Of a stretch of 64,000 bases of DNA, positions 24,929-36,010 are shown piece after piece; within the stretch, counting starts at the first letter, position 1, and the number at the start of each line of letters is the position of its first letter. The stretch spans positions 5,647,958 to 5,711,957 of the forward strand of contig JAIUCV010000023.1 in NCBI GenBank assembly GCA_026724425.1, given 5' to 3'. The stretch comes from Erythrophleum ivorense. Lineage: Eukaryota; Streptophyta; Magnoliopsida; Fabales; Fabaceae. Under the pieces are notes generated by a model. It saw only the letters and a list, made by a program, of their open reading frames with translations. It was not told where the DNA came from and searched no databases. The position numbers were made by a program, and so were the translations under genes.

Positions 24929-27052
24929 TCTAATTCCTTTTATTTTCTTGCTTTATTCCTTTTAATTAGACTGTTCCTCCATAACAAAGTTTATTTTATG
25001 TGAACCCCAGACTTTATCTTCTGTAAAGCTCTAGACTTACGTTTCTTCTCTACATAATGCTGGATCTCACCTTTTCAGGTGGCTTTTGACTTTCTCTAGC
25101 TTCCTTGGGAGTACTGAGGTACTAGCTGTTTACCTCAGCTCCTCTCTACACTCTAGTCAGAGAGCTAGGTTTTCTTTCTACTTAACCCTTTAACTCTCAT
25201 CTTTAAGAGCATAATTTGTTTATTCTAGGGTTTTATTAACCTAATTCGGCTCATACATTATCAATGTCCTGAATTTTCATTACTAGATGCTCCACTCAAT
25301 GCTCTTACTACTATTGTGCTTCCATGTTACATTAACCTCATATTAGGGAAGCTCATTTGATCAAGTATGAAATTCTTATCTGTCTGCCTTTACTATGCTT
25401 CCTCTATTAACTCTTCTCTAGTCGCTACTAAAGCGAGAGTACCCGTTTCTAGCTACTCATCCCTTAATTCTTCCTCACTTTCTCATATCTCTGAAATCAC
25501 CAAATCAATGGTTTATCCCCTAGAGAGTTACTAACCACTAGCTGGGTGATCTTGTATCCAACTATATCTTACTTTCTTCTTATTAAACTAGGGAAAACCT
25601 TCATATTGGGATCCTTATGACAATTTCTCTTTTCTGAATTTTTAACACTGAGCTAGTCACCCCCATTTTAGGGTATCACCTTTAAGGTACCTCCTCCTTG
25701 TGTACTCACTACATTCTCTGATATTATTAGCATTAGATCATATCAGTTACAGGTTATACGACCATCTTGTTACCAAGATCTAAGATCTTTTTGACAAGAT
25801 CTTATATTCTACAATGTAAATTTTGAGACCTTGTTAACAAGGTTTTTCTAACAATAAGTACAAGGTCTTTTGACAAGGGGTTTTAGCATATAATGTGGGG
25901 TGGTAAGGCATTTGTTCGCCTATACGATGTATCCTTCCCTTGCATATATACTCATGACATAATCTATAGGTCTTAGGCTCATCATATTAGCCCGTTGTTC
26001 ATTGTCACACAAGCTAGTATCCCAAGTAGGCGAGACTCTACAACCTTACTACTCCTATGCTTAATATTCTAACTCTAGTTGCTACTTAATCTCAAACATT
26101 CTCGGGCTAAGTCATAAGCTATATGAATCTCCTTTCTCAATCTCATGCAGTAAGCCCACTGTTCATTTATCACTTACTTATTTTTTGTGAGCTTCTAAGT
26201 TGTTCATTTACCTTTCCTTCATCTTGCTCATACTAGGGGCCTTAACTTTCTATGCTTTGATTGACCCCCTAATAGTTTATCTCTCAGGTTAGTCTGAATA
26301 TGACCAACAAGGCCTTCCATATGGCAACTATACTCCATCATAATCGGATACTTCTTCTCTAGCTATGTAATCTGAGCCTCAACTATTTCTGTATTTAGCC
26401 TACTATCAAGTCTAGAGGGTTCTGCCTCTTACTTATGCATGTGCTATAATTGGTATATCTAGGCTATCAGGGTTTTATGGAGTGTTACCTATAGACTCTA
26501 GTCTCTGGCTTAAGAGAATAATTTTTTAGGCTCTCTAATTCATCTAGGCATTTGGGTGTTGTAGCTGGGGGAATAGCTCTCTCTCATTCCCCCTCTAAAC
26601 TAGTTCTTGTGCATAGCAGTTTCACCTCTTATTGCTCTGCTTCACTGCCTATCTCTACATCAGGCAAAATATCTTAGAATGGTGTGAGTATGGTAATCAA
26701 GGAGAATTAGGCCTCTCATAACCCCTCTAAGCAAGCCTTTCTAGCAACTAAGTAATAATCACTTGTTGCATATACATACGGCTTGCTACTAATCCCAGCG
26801 AGCTATCATAATCTATAGGGCTCTAGCCATGGAATCACTTATCTCTACTCTAGAAACTCTATAGGCTAACCTTTCCTAAGATTCACTACCTACTCAAGAT
26901 CATCCCACATCTCACTTAGCATAAACATAGACATATGCTTCCTTTTGGCACCCAAAATGTCCTGAACAAGCTCATACATACTTGTACAAGTTTACACATA
27001 CTTGTAACATTACTTCCTCAAGCCCTATACAATCCTAGAAGGCCTGGAACTT
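24929..27052 (-). other. LARD internal region, segment next to the PBS
   Basis: About 2.1 kb downstream (minus strand) of the PBS, where gag would lie in an autonomous element. I find no open frame above 60 codons and no CCHC knuckle. A short direct repeat cluster around AAGRTCTT/GACAAG occurs at 25775-25890. Confidence 0.55.
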
Positions 27053-27065
27053 GGCTCTGATACCA
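27053..27065 (-). other. Primer-binding site, initiator tRNA-Met type
   Basis: The minus strand reads TGGTATCAGAGCC, the standard complement of the 3' end of plant initiator tRNA-Met. It lies four bases from the 5' LTR end and proves the minus-strand orientation of the LARD-like element. Confidence 0.93.
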
Positions 27066-27069
27066 AAAA

Positions 27070-30000
27070 TATAATACTTTAGTCTCTTAACATATACACA
27101 ATGGTCTTATGGTCTATCTCAATCCATTCATAGCATATTAGATAACATTTACAAGGAAATCAATGTTTTCCTTTATGAAAAATTGTATGATTGGAAGACC
27201 ATATTCATGATTTATAGTTTTAGGGACTATACGAACTCATCAAAATTACTCTCCATCCATAACATATCCACACAAATCATAAAACACATTAAACATCTCA
27301 ATAACCTCGGGTTTTCAGCCACATCCCACAAAATCAATGATTTACTTGCATTATATTGTGTTATGTAGGGTTTTAAAAATTCATATTAAGTTCTGTGGAT
27401 CTTGTGAACTTCTCAATATCATCCTCTACTCATAATTTATCCAACAAGTCATAAACATCATAAAACATCACATACAATTCGGACTGGAAGCCCCACATAA
27501 AAAAATTATAAGTTACTATCGGGTCCAGCTTCCAAGTTTTTGACATCAACTTTGGAAAATCATAATTAATTTTATAAAAATCAAAATCTATCAAATGATA
27601 ACTTTATGGAAATCCTTAAAAGTTAACTATAGGTTAAAAATCATTTCAATATATGAAAACATTAACTGGATCATGGTTGATAATAGAATCACACTAAAGG
27701 TCCAGCTGTCCAGATTTGTTGTCATAAGTTTCTGATATAAACTTCAAAATTTCATAACTAATTCTAGAAAAATAAAAACCTAGAAAAACATACTATTGTA
27801 GAAAGATATGGATGTTACTAGAAGCTAAAAATATTTCCAAACTAAAATAGAAGCATTTATCCTATAGAAATTGATGGAACAGTATCAGAGGTCCTTCTAC
27901 ATTACTAGTCCTGACCACCAACTTCAAAACTTTATATCTCCCTCAATATAACTCCAAATGAGGTAATCTCAATGGCTCTAGAAAGCTTATCATGTTTAGT
28001 TTATGTCTATAAAATATCATGAGTATTGGATATCATTTAGCCCTCAAATGACATAGGAGAAGAAATTAATCATATGAACAGTGCACCTACCAAATCTAAA
28101 TTTTTTTTCCAACTTTAGAAATTCATAATTGATTCTCTAGAGCTCCAAATAATATGGTTTTTAGATAAAAAAAATCACTAGATGAAACCTATAATTAGGA
28201 CAATTTTCATGAAAAAATTCATTCATTTGGTCAGTTTGTAACATAGGGTGCCAAAATAGGCTTTTTAGGCATCAAATGGGGTTAAATTTATACCAAATGC
28301 TCTTCTACCTTGGCCATGACCTCTTGAGCACGTGAGAATGGTCAAAAACAACATGTAAAACTTTTCCAAGAGCTCTAATTACCCATACATCATAAAACTA
28401 CTTTCTCACTTGTTCATATATACAAGGCATATCATATACAACATATGGTTACATCATTTGACACTAATATGGCAACAAAATGACTATATAGCAAATTCTT
28501 TGTCAAAGTCCTTGTCTTCATGAGTGGTGGCTCCCATTCCTTGGCTCACTTGGCCTACCTAGATATAGTTAGACATTGAAGGGGAAATAGTGAGATTTTA
28601 AGAATTCTAATAGCTCTTAACCTTTCAATCATACATAATAGACACATTTTCAAGTCCAATAATGCATATATGAACATTAAGCAACTAGTAACCATACATA
28701 AATTCATTTTCATGTGTAAGATGCTCATACATATCATACATTGGCTTTCAAAGCATTAGATTAGACTCACTCCCTTTCTTTAGAACTTTTAGACTTGCCT
28801 CACCTATTTTCAAGGGACTTTTGACTTAGTTTCACTCTTCTTGAGACTTTTGACTTTGTCTTACCCAATCTTAAAGACTTTTTGTTCATCTTTACCTTTG
28901 CTAAGGAACTTTTGGTTTCACCATTCAAGCCATAACACATTTATAACACACATTTTATGCACATAATGATACTATGGCATGTAGAAAATAGCTAGAAATA
29001 TTTCTCATGGCATGAACATGGATATACACATTCAAAGACAAGAAAACAACTAAGAATGCATGAGAGAAAGGTTAGAGAGCTACTTTAGAGCCAAATCACA
29101 ACTCTTCCTTTGTCTTTCTCTTATTCCCTTTTGGCCAAACATATACAATGGAGGTGTTTTTGATTGTCTTGGCCTAACATATTAAATGAGACACAAATCA
29201 AGCTTTGGAATCAAATTTGGCTTCAAAGAAACTCTATGCATGCCTATTCTCTCATATGGCTTCATTATGCTTCCATAAAGGACCTAATGAAGCAACAATA
29301 AGAATTTATGATCTTGGCTCCCATTTCTCATTCATTCTAGGTCTCTTGACTCCCTTTAAACTCCTTAGAGTTATCACACTTTCATTATAAGGAGCCTAGC
29401 TATAAGTTACTTCCTAATGTCTCATTATGAAGCCTACACCTCCATCTCACATTACATGGCTTCTAAAATTTTTTCAAGGCATCCTTTGATGTTCTTCCAC
29501 CATATCTAGTCCCATTCTAAGCTTAGAACAAATTAAAACACTTTCTAGGTGCTTGGTATAACCTAGGCCGAGACATGCTCCTTGTTTGGAGCCCATGGAG
29601 TTTACTTCACTTTTCATGAAGGGGATGGCACTTATGCAACTTCCTAGAGGTCTAAGAAACTCATACCAAGTCTTACATAAGCTAGAATACCTCTAGGAAA
29701 AATTATATTTCATCAATTGTTTGAAAATTCCAAGTTGTGCCAACTTAGTTTCTACTGCATCTTAGATGAAATTCTTTGCATATACTTATTCCTCACACTC
29801 TAAAACCTAAGATTGTCCCTTACTATGACCAGAATTTATTCTCTCTTGGATGGGCTCTAAGTAGGACGAAATACCTCCCTTGAAGAACAACAAAAGAGTC
29901 TAATGGAAGTTAAGAGAATTACCTTGTTTCTTGGCTTGTTTCAAGAGCTCTTCTGCTTGGTATACTTCTCTCCTTCAAACTCTATCTTCCTCCTTCTGAG

Positions 30001-30802
30001 CTAGGCCCAAAATAGATCTAAATCACTCATGGGAACCATAGAAAGAAAAGGAAGAAGGAGGAAAACAAACTTAATGAAGGAAGGACCATAAAATTTCACC
30101 CTTTTCCATGGTATTTCCTTCCTCTTCTTCCACCCTCTTGTGCATTCCTCCCTGCTTTTCTCTCCCTCTGTTTTCAGTAGAACATAAGTTGGTCTAAGGG
30201 AGAAGAGAATGGGATGCCACATCTAAGAAGGGATTCTCTTAAAATTGTTCATTAAAAATTTCATCTATATCCCATTTCTGGGCTATTTCATTTAAGGCTC
30301 ATTTAAACTCCTTTTTTAGAATTATTTTTTTCATCATAAAATTTAGGTTCTGTAACTTATAAAATGCCTTTAGAATCACTCAATTTGGGTGTAAAACCTT
30401 TCTGAATAAATCAGTCAAAGTTTAAGTCAATTGATGTTGTAAAATATCAACTGGAAGGATTTGAGTCATTCTAAGGGTTCATATAATTTTTGAAGCCTTT
30501 GATAATCCCGAGAAACTCATTTTTCTCATTTAAAAATTCTTCTTTTGAGTTTTCTAAAAAGTATCCAAAATTACGAAAATGTCATTATACTTTTGGCAAT
30601 TTTATTAAACCTCTTTGTCTCTAGTTTCTGGGCACCTTAGGCCTTGGATTTTTATTTTTATTATTTAAATTTTTATCCTAATTTTATTTGGTCTTAAATT
30701 TCTCATTTCAGGAGATTTACTTTTATATCCAGTGGATTTTGCACGTTTATAGAAAAACTAGACATTACGTTTCTCACGTTTACAAAGAGTTGTTATATGT
30801 AC
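27070..30802 (-). repeat. 5' LTR of the LARD-like element (~3.73 kb)
   Basis: Collinear with 12235-16074. Its terminal TG has become TA (TATAATAC at 27070), and its outer end near 30802 has decayed from TTACA, so that border is uncertain by a few bases. The intron-like span is 29083 down to 28559 (donor AAA/GTAGCTCTC). It lacks the 95 bp corresponding to 13598-13692 and has a 12-bp insertion near 28500. Confidence 0.87.
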
Positions 30803-31395
30803 TAATAATATTTTATTCATATATATAATATATTTTCCTTATAATAATAATCATATAATTTTTTATTATATAATTTTATTAACATATAAAAATATAAAAA
30901 ATAATATATTCAAAATTTGTCAATGTTTTTTATAATTTTTTTTATTTTTGTTGCATGATTTGTATATATTTATTTATCCTAATTAATATAATAAATGATT
31001 TATGAAATAAATATTGTTATTTAAAAATAAATATAAATTATAATTTAAATTAAATTAAATAAATATTTATATTATATTATTACTAACTTATTATATATTA
31101 ATTATTTAAATTTAAATTTCTTTCAATTTACATTATATGTTTTTAATTATATATATTATTTTGTATATATATAATATTATATTATAATTTTATGAATGAT
31201 AGTGATAGAATATTAATTACTATTAGTATGCAACCCCAACTTTTTACTGTTATTGTCAATTCTTTACTTCTTTTTATTATTTTATACTTTTCGATCTAAA
31301 TTTTTTAAATGTAAAAGTGTGGGACAAAATCAAAAGTCATTATCTCGGAATTCTATTATATCTTTCTGTCACAAATCATTAACATTGTTATAGTG
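30803..31395 (-). other. AT-rich stretch ending in a probable CACTA terminus
   Basis: 30803-31200 is nearly all A/T. On the minus strand from 31395 the sequence begins CACTATAACAATGTTAATG, followed by TTTGTGACAGAA and a partial inverted echo, TTCCGAGATAATGAC. This is a layout common at plant CACTA ends. It would be the 5' terminus of the transposon whose transposase starts at 11247, displaced by the LARD. No matching terminus was found on the other side. Confidence 0.45.
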
Positions 31396-32170
31396 ACAAT
31401 TCTATTAATTAGACTAGAATTCATTAATTTATAATGCATCCTAAGTATAATTGAATCTAGGTGAAATTTATTGTCACCACTTTGGTGGGACTAGAATTAG
31501 GATACTTGAGGTAGATATAGTTTCATGCTGCTTAATACTTTAGGAATTCACCACAAAGTCAGTGTTGATCTTTTGAGCTTATATGTGGAGCAATTAGTGT
31601 CGATTTCTTCCAAGGTTTGTGTGTTTTTTGTGTATTTTGGTTCTTTAAGTCTTTTGTGTTTTTTATTAAGTATTTTTATTTCTTTTGTTTTTATGTCCTT
31701 TTATTCAGTTTCTAGTCACTAAGATGACTTCTGATATACTAGGTGTACATAAGGCTAAACTCTATTAAACGAACACTAACTAAAAACTTTTAGATTTATA
31801 AGTAACTAATTCTTGTAAGATGGACACTTGTCTTTTGAGTTCACTAGTGCATTTACCAACTTAATATTATTAACATTAGTTACATCAAGCGGGCTAAGTA
31901 TCAAAAGCCAAAAAACACAAGCCCATCGCTAATAAATGGGTATCTTGGCTTTTAACAGCCATAACTTTTAATTCATGATTAGTTTTGGGTATTATGTTAC
32001 ATATCAATGAAAGGCTTTTTAGAGTCTTCTATGATGTTAGCCATGGTTATTGGTTAAGGCCACTTTCGAATCCAAAAACCCTCATTTTTGTCTATTTTAA
32101 TTATTTTTCCTATTATTTTTTTAAATTAATTAATTAGGACAAACATATAAATAACTTTGGTTCAAATTTA
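31396..32170. other. Unassigned intergenic DNA
   Basis: Mixed AT-rich sequence with no recognised gene or repeat. A T-rich plus-strand frame at 31525-31722 encodes a hydrophobic run but has no family resemblance; I do not call it. Confidence 0.4.
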
Positions 32171-32232
32171 AAAATCTCATATTCAAATTTCCCAATTTCA
32201 TGTTCAATTTTCTACTTTCTCGCATGTTTCGT

Positions 32233-32487
32233 AGCATCACCTTTTTTTCTCCTCCTCGTCTTCCCAAACTTCAAATTTTCACTATATGGATGTTGATGTC
32301 GCAGCCAAATCGATCGAAAACAAAGTTTTTTATACCAAAATCCAACAAGTGTGCTTTTGAAGCCTACATTAATTGCACCCCGAAATGTTTGATGGTTGAG
32401 GAGAAACCACCAAATAATAAAGCCTCAACCTTGTGAGGAGAAATTACAAGACCCTTCCACAAGGTTGAGGTTTTGATTACTTCGTAA
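32233..32487 (+). pseudogene. Remains of an unrecognised short protein gene, copy A
   Basis: The reading is visible by comparison with 52955-53202. A serine-rich start gives way to a block like DVAAKSIENKVFYTK. One frameshift later (near 32340) come CAFEAYINCT, CLMVEEKPPNNKASTL, a TGA at 32434-32436 where the other copy has TGT (Cys), then GEITRPFHKVEVLIT, ending at TAA 32485-32487. The matching copy ends at the same place. I do not recognise the family. It could be a whole protein of about 85 residues or one exon. Damage differs between the copies, so the ancestor was probably intact when the segment duplicated. Confidence 0.5.
32423..32470. repeat. 13-bp perfect inverted repeat (hairpin)
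   Basis: CCTCAACCTTGTG (32423-32435) pairs with CACAAGGTTGAGG (32458-32470) around a 22-base loop. The corresponding site in copy B keeps nine paired bases. It overlaps the putative pseudogene. Confidence 0.8.
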
Positions 32488-32985
32488 TCATGAATTTTCA
32501 AGGTTGCTTTTTTCTGTCATATCTTCCTTGTGCGAGGTTCCCTTCTAGCACAGCTAGGTGATCTTTTCTTTTACAGCTTTTCACATCAGAAGCAATTCTT
32601 CCAGTAAGCATCTCTAGCAATCAACAACCATTCACATATATAGACAGAAGATATTTGTCCTTCACAAGCTTGTTAATTAATTTGTTCATAATGATCATAA
32701 AGATCATGGCTAGATTAGTTAGACGGGATGAACAGAAAGATAAAATTAGATATTAAATAATAAGAAACATGTTTTAATAATTTTACATAGTTAAATTTTT
32801 AAAATTTAAGACTAGAGAGTTTATTATAATGTAATGTTGTGATTTTTTTTTAAATTAAAAAAATTGTAATTGAAAGCAAATAGATCATAATAAATAAATG
32901 AAATTTTCCCAAAAGAATTATTATAATAGTCGGTTGAATCTGAACCTTCCTTTCCTTAAGTAATGTTCTAGAATTATAATCTCTT

Positions 32986-33538
32986 AGAAATGACCAGGAG
33001 AGGGATAGGTCAAAGTTAACGTAAATGAGTCTGTTAAGGCAAATAGTTTAACCACTTGCAGTGACATCATTAGAGATGAGCTTGGTGAGTGAATTGCTAG
33101 CTTTGAAAGTAACCTTGGGCGATGCCCTATCACCACGGCGGAACTTTGGGGCATCTTGTGGGGCCTTAAGCTCACGAGAAAGTACAACCTAAAAAAGGTG
33201 GTGATTCACACTGACTCTATGGCTGCCCTTGGTTTGGTGCAGAATGGTTGTGACGAGTTGTATTCATGCTTCAATCTGGTTGCTGAGATTCAGAGTCTCC
33301 TGCACTGTAGCCAGTGGTGCGCGAGGATTGAACACACTTTCTGCCAAACTAACTACTGTGCTGACTGGATGGCGAATTACACCCAAGCTCTTCTACTTAG
33401 ATTCCACGAGACCTCCTCCTAGTGTAGGGAAGATTATGTTAGATGATATTACTGGAGTTCCCCTACCTCGATCTGTGACAACAGAGTGATCTCCCTTTGT
33501 TTTCTTGCCTTGGGCCTTGCCCCCTGTGTATTCGAAAA
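32986..33538 (+). mobile_element. 5'-truncated LINE (non-LTR retrotransposon) with RNase H domain
   Basis: The insert is bounded by a 14-bp target duplication, AATTATAATCTCTT (32972-32985 and 33539-33552), and ends in a short A tail after GTATTCG. The duplicated segment at 60596-60610 has the site once and no insert. Only the 3' end of the element is present, as expected when target-primed reverse transcription stops early. Confidence 0.9.
33009..33490 (+). pseudogene. LINE C-terminal RNase H-like (RVT_3) domain, broken
   Basis: The frame runs from about 33009. It shows VKVNVNES where family members have an NTDG-like catalytic strand, so the first Asp is lost; then IIRDELGE, a TGA stop in place of Trp, TTAELWGILWGLKL (catalytic Glu kept), HTDSMAALGLV (catalytic Asp kept), and an ADWMANY block near the end. 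A stop at 33420-33422 cuts the frame. The usual tail (MLDDITGVPLPR) continues in another frame to 33489, so a small indel lies near 33415. RNase H would remove RNA from the cDNA hybrid during retrotransposition. This copy is inactive. Confidence 0.85.
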
Positions 33539-33639
33539 AATTATAATCTCTTGACGAGTTTGCTTGAGCATCCAAAATAATAATAAGATATGTATGCCGT
33601 ATCAATTTTATAACTCACAGCGAATAATTGAATCACCAC

Positions 33640-34137
33640 TGGAAAAGAATTGTGCCAACTGCACCTCATTTTGGGGTTGAGCCATTTGATTCATGCACTA
33701 ATTTCCGGATTGTTTGATTACGTTTGGGTAATATTTCCTCAAAAAAAAATTTTTGTAAAGATAAAAAATTTTAACTATAAAAATAAAAATTTTAGTTGTA
33801 AAAAAATTTAAACTGTGAGAGCAAAAAATTTTAACTGTATCGATAAAATAATTTTAAAATTTAAAGTCATTTACAATAAATATTTCCTCTCACATTTAAA
33901 TTTTTAATCTTCACAATTAAAATTTTTGAGATTTAATTTTTAAAAAAATTAAAATTTTGTCCTCACAATTAAAATTTCTCTCATAGTTAAAATTTTTAAT
34001 CTATCTACAAATTTTCTTTTTCACTAAATACTATCCAAACGTGATTGGACAATCCAAAAATTGTTACATGGATCAAACGGCTCAACCACACCCCAAAATG
34101 AGGCGCAGTTGGCATCGACTGTGGACAATCCGTTTCT
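33640..34137. mobile_element. MITE, 498 bp, with ~95-bp terminal inverted repeats
   Basis: The left arm (GCCAACTGCACCTCATTTTG onward through GATTACGTTTGGG) returns reversed on the right (CCAAACGTGATTGG through GAGGCGCAGTTGGC). Outermost bases GGAAAAGAATTGT and ACAATCCGTTTC also pair. The duplication ATCACCAC flanks it (33632-33639 and 34138-34145). An 8-bp duplication points to hAT, 9 bp to Mutator; the ninth base is ambiguous. The centre is AT-rich and encodes nothing. The site is empty in copy B near 60700. Confidence 0.88.
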
Positions 34138-34229
34138 ATCACCACGGTTTGGGAAAAATAATTTGATTACGCATAAACGAATGCAGAGATGGGTGGCACT
34201 ACGTCGGCGTATGGAAAATTATTCTCTTT

Positions 34230-34620
34230 TCACGATGGAGTAATTTAAATTAAAGAACTTTTTCTTATTTTAAAAATGATTAGATTTAAGTATAATTATT
34301 TATATCTTTACTATCAGATTTTCTTCTTAAAATATGATAAATATATAATTCTCTAATAATATTATAATAAGTACATGATTTTTATCCCTAAATAATTATA
34401 TAATTTTTTAATTAAACTACATATTTATATACATTTTCATTACAACAAATGTAAATGTAACTTATGTTTTATTATAGAGGAAATAAGTATATCATACCCT
34501 TTAATTTCAAATAAAAGAATGGAGTGTAATTTTTCACAAAGTTAAAAAAAAAAGCTTTGTAATTTGAATATATCTTAAAAAAGAGTGTCATTTAGTCATG
34601 GGTTTTATTCAGATAAATAA
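34230..34620. other. AT-rich segment present only in copy A
   Basis: About 390 bp between the blocks matching 60770 and 60775 has no counterpart in copy B. I see no clear terminal repeats or target duplication, so either an insertion in A or a deletion in B is possible. Confidence 0.5.
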
Positions 34621-34928
34621 AGTAAAGTAAAAGATATATTGGCATTGGAATATTTTACGACGTCGTTTTGCAAAGGTCTATCCAGTTCAACTGTTGCAAA
34701 AGCCTTGGGAGGAACTAGAGAAAAGCGGCAGTGGACCCGTAGAGTGAAAATTAAACTATTTCAAGCCAATGAAAGTCTATATTACATCATTTGTTTTATT
34801 CTTACATTTCCACACTCTTTCATTTTTTACTCCTACATAATATTTCCAGATTTCTAATTTCATTCATAACAAATTAAGCACACCCATAAGAGAATTCCGA
34901 AAAGTCTATGTACCAAGGTAGCTTACAG

Positions 34929-35361
34929 TTACACACAGCACCGTCTCTGCTCTGTTATATTGCTTCTTATGACCCCATTACAGTTTCCTATGACATTAAA
35001 AAATGCAGTCCTGGATGCCTGGCGGACACCTTGACCCACTTTCACAATCAGGCTGCGCGCAACATACATTAGCAGGAAGATCCAAACCACGGAAGTGAGT
35101 TTCCCAAGCAGATGCGGAAGAAAGATAAATAGTATTGAGACTGAACACAAAGATCCAGCTATTAAAGCAACCGAAGCAGCCAGTTTAGGGTAGCTTTTGT
35201 AATCAGGAACAGCAAAGCAGTAGATGAAGGTTGCCCACATGAACACCCACATATTTGCTTCGTGTTGCAAATGGGGACAACTTTGAGCTTGACTGTGCAC
35301 TTCAAGAGTACCAACTAGAAGAGGATTCAGGAACGCGAAGACTGCATGGCATGGGGTTGAA
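34929..35361 (-). CDS. Exon of an unknown multi-span membrane protein, copy A (probably non-functional)
   Basis: The open frame on the minus strand begins just after a conserved possible 3' splice site (CAG at 35364-35362, phase 2) and reads CHAVFAFLNPLLVGTLEV. Three hydrophobic segments follow: MWVFMWATFIYCFAV, VALIAGSLCSVSILFIFLP and SVVWIFLLMYVARSLIV. It ends with a basic, Cys-containing tail at 34929. I do not recognise the family. Residues just before MWVF are out of frame relative to copy B, because a 1-base and a 2-base deletion about 20 bases apart cancel. No upstream exon was found in the copy. It could be a last exon or a gene fragment. Confidence 0.4.
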
Positions 35362-35522
35362 CTGCATGTGCACGCTCAAATTCATTAAGTATAATAGCAA
35401 TAAAGCCTAAAATGCCAATCCCTGAGTATGAATTTAGTTTGAAATGTGATCGTGACTAAGTTGAAGGGTGTTTTAAACATTCTTGATATTCGAAATATTA
35501 ACTACTGGTCTGTGAGAGGAAG

Positions 35523-35523
<1 letters not shown>

Positions 35524-35544
<21 letters not shown>
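35524..35544. repeat. AT dinucleotide microsatellite
   Basis: Uninterrupted AT run of about ten units; absent at the matching site in copy B (61650-61670). Confidence 0.9.
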
Positions 35545-35553
<9 letters not shown>

Positions 35554-35584
35554 ATGGCCAAAATAAAATCAACTTACTTCAATT

Positions 35585-36010
35585 TAGGAGATTATGCAAT
35601 TTATTCTCTTTAACTTTAAATGTTGACCTCAAACATTTAATATTTTCATGTAACATAACCTCTTTGTTATTATTATTTTTATTTTTTGTCTAAAACTCTA
35701 ACTCTACTTATTCATATAGGCTTAAAACACGCAAAGTTAACAAAAACTGCATCCAATTTATCATCCCAAGGGGATTTATTGTTGCAAAAAAATGTGAAAA
35801 GAAAAATGACAAAAAGCCCTTGTTTATCATTTAATTAGGATGATAATTCAAATGAATTTCTTACTAATTTGGCTTTCTTAAGCCTATACAGATAAGTGGC
35901 AATAAAGGTTTTAGATGAAAAAGTTAATAAAGATGTTATATTATAAAAAATTTAAAGTTTAGGGGGTCTCTATTGTAAATTTTTAAAGTTAAAGAGAATA
36001 AATTACACAA
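35585..36010. mobile_element. MITE-like inverted-repeat element, copy A
   Basis: GCAATTTATTCTCTTTAAC near 35597 returns in reverse as GTTAAAGAGAATAAATTAC near 35985, and pairing extends some 60 bp inward. The same structure is present at 61705-62130, so it was inserted before the segmental duplication. Confidence 0.6.

Larger units (their letters stand above)
12235..30802 (-). mobile_element. LARD-like LTR retrotransposon (large non-coding LTR element), ~18.6 kb with nested insertions
   Basis: On the minus strand the order is 5' LTR (30802-27070), PBS (27065-27053), internal region, PPT (16088-16075) and 3' LTR (16074-12235). The two LTRs are collinear throughout, with roughly one difference in ten bases in the part I compared by eye, mostly transitions, so the element is old. 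Subtracting the nested solo LTRs at 17255-20100 and 21200-24923 leaves about 4.4 kb of internal DNA. I find no capsid, protease, reverse transcriptase or integrase motif in it. LTRs near 3.8 kb around a few kb of non-coding DNA match the definition of LARDs, which move by using proteins from other elements. No matching 5-bp target duplication is evident (gtcat on the left, nothing matching on the right). It seems to sit inside the CACTA element. Confidence 0.8.

Noticed and set aside
27053..27065. Possible tRNA-Met fragment
   Set aside because: Only the 13-base 3'-end complement is present, at the position expected of a primer-binding site. There is no cloverleaf.
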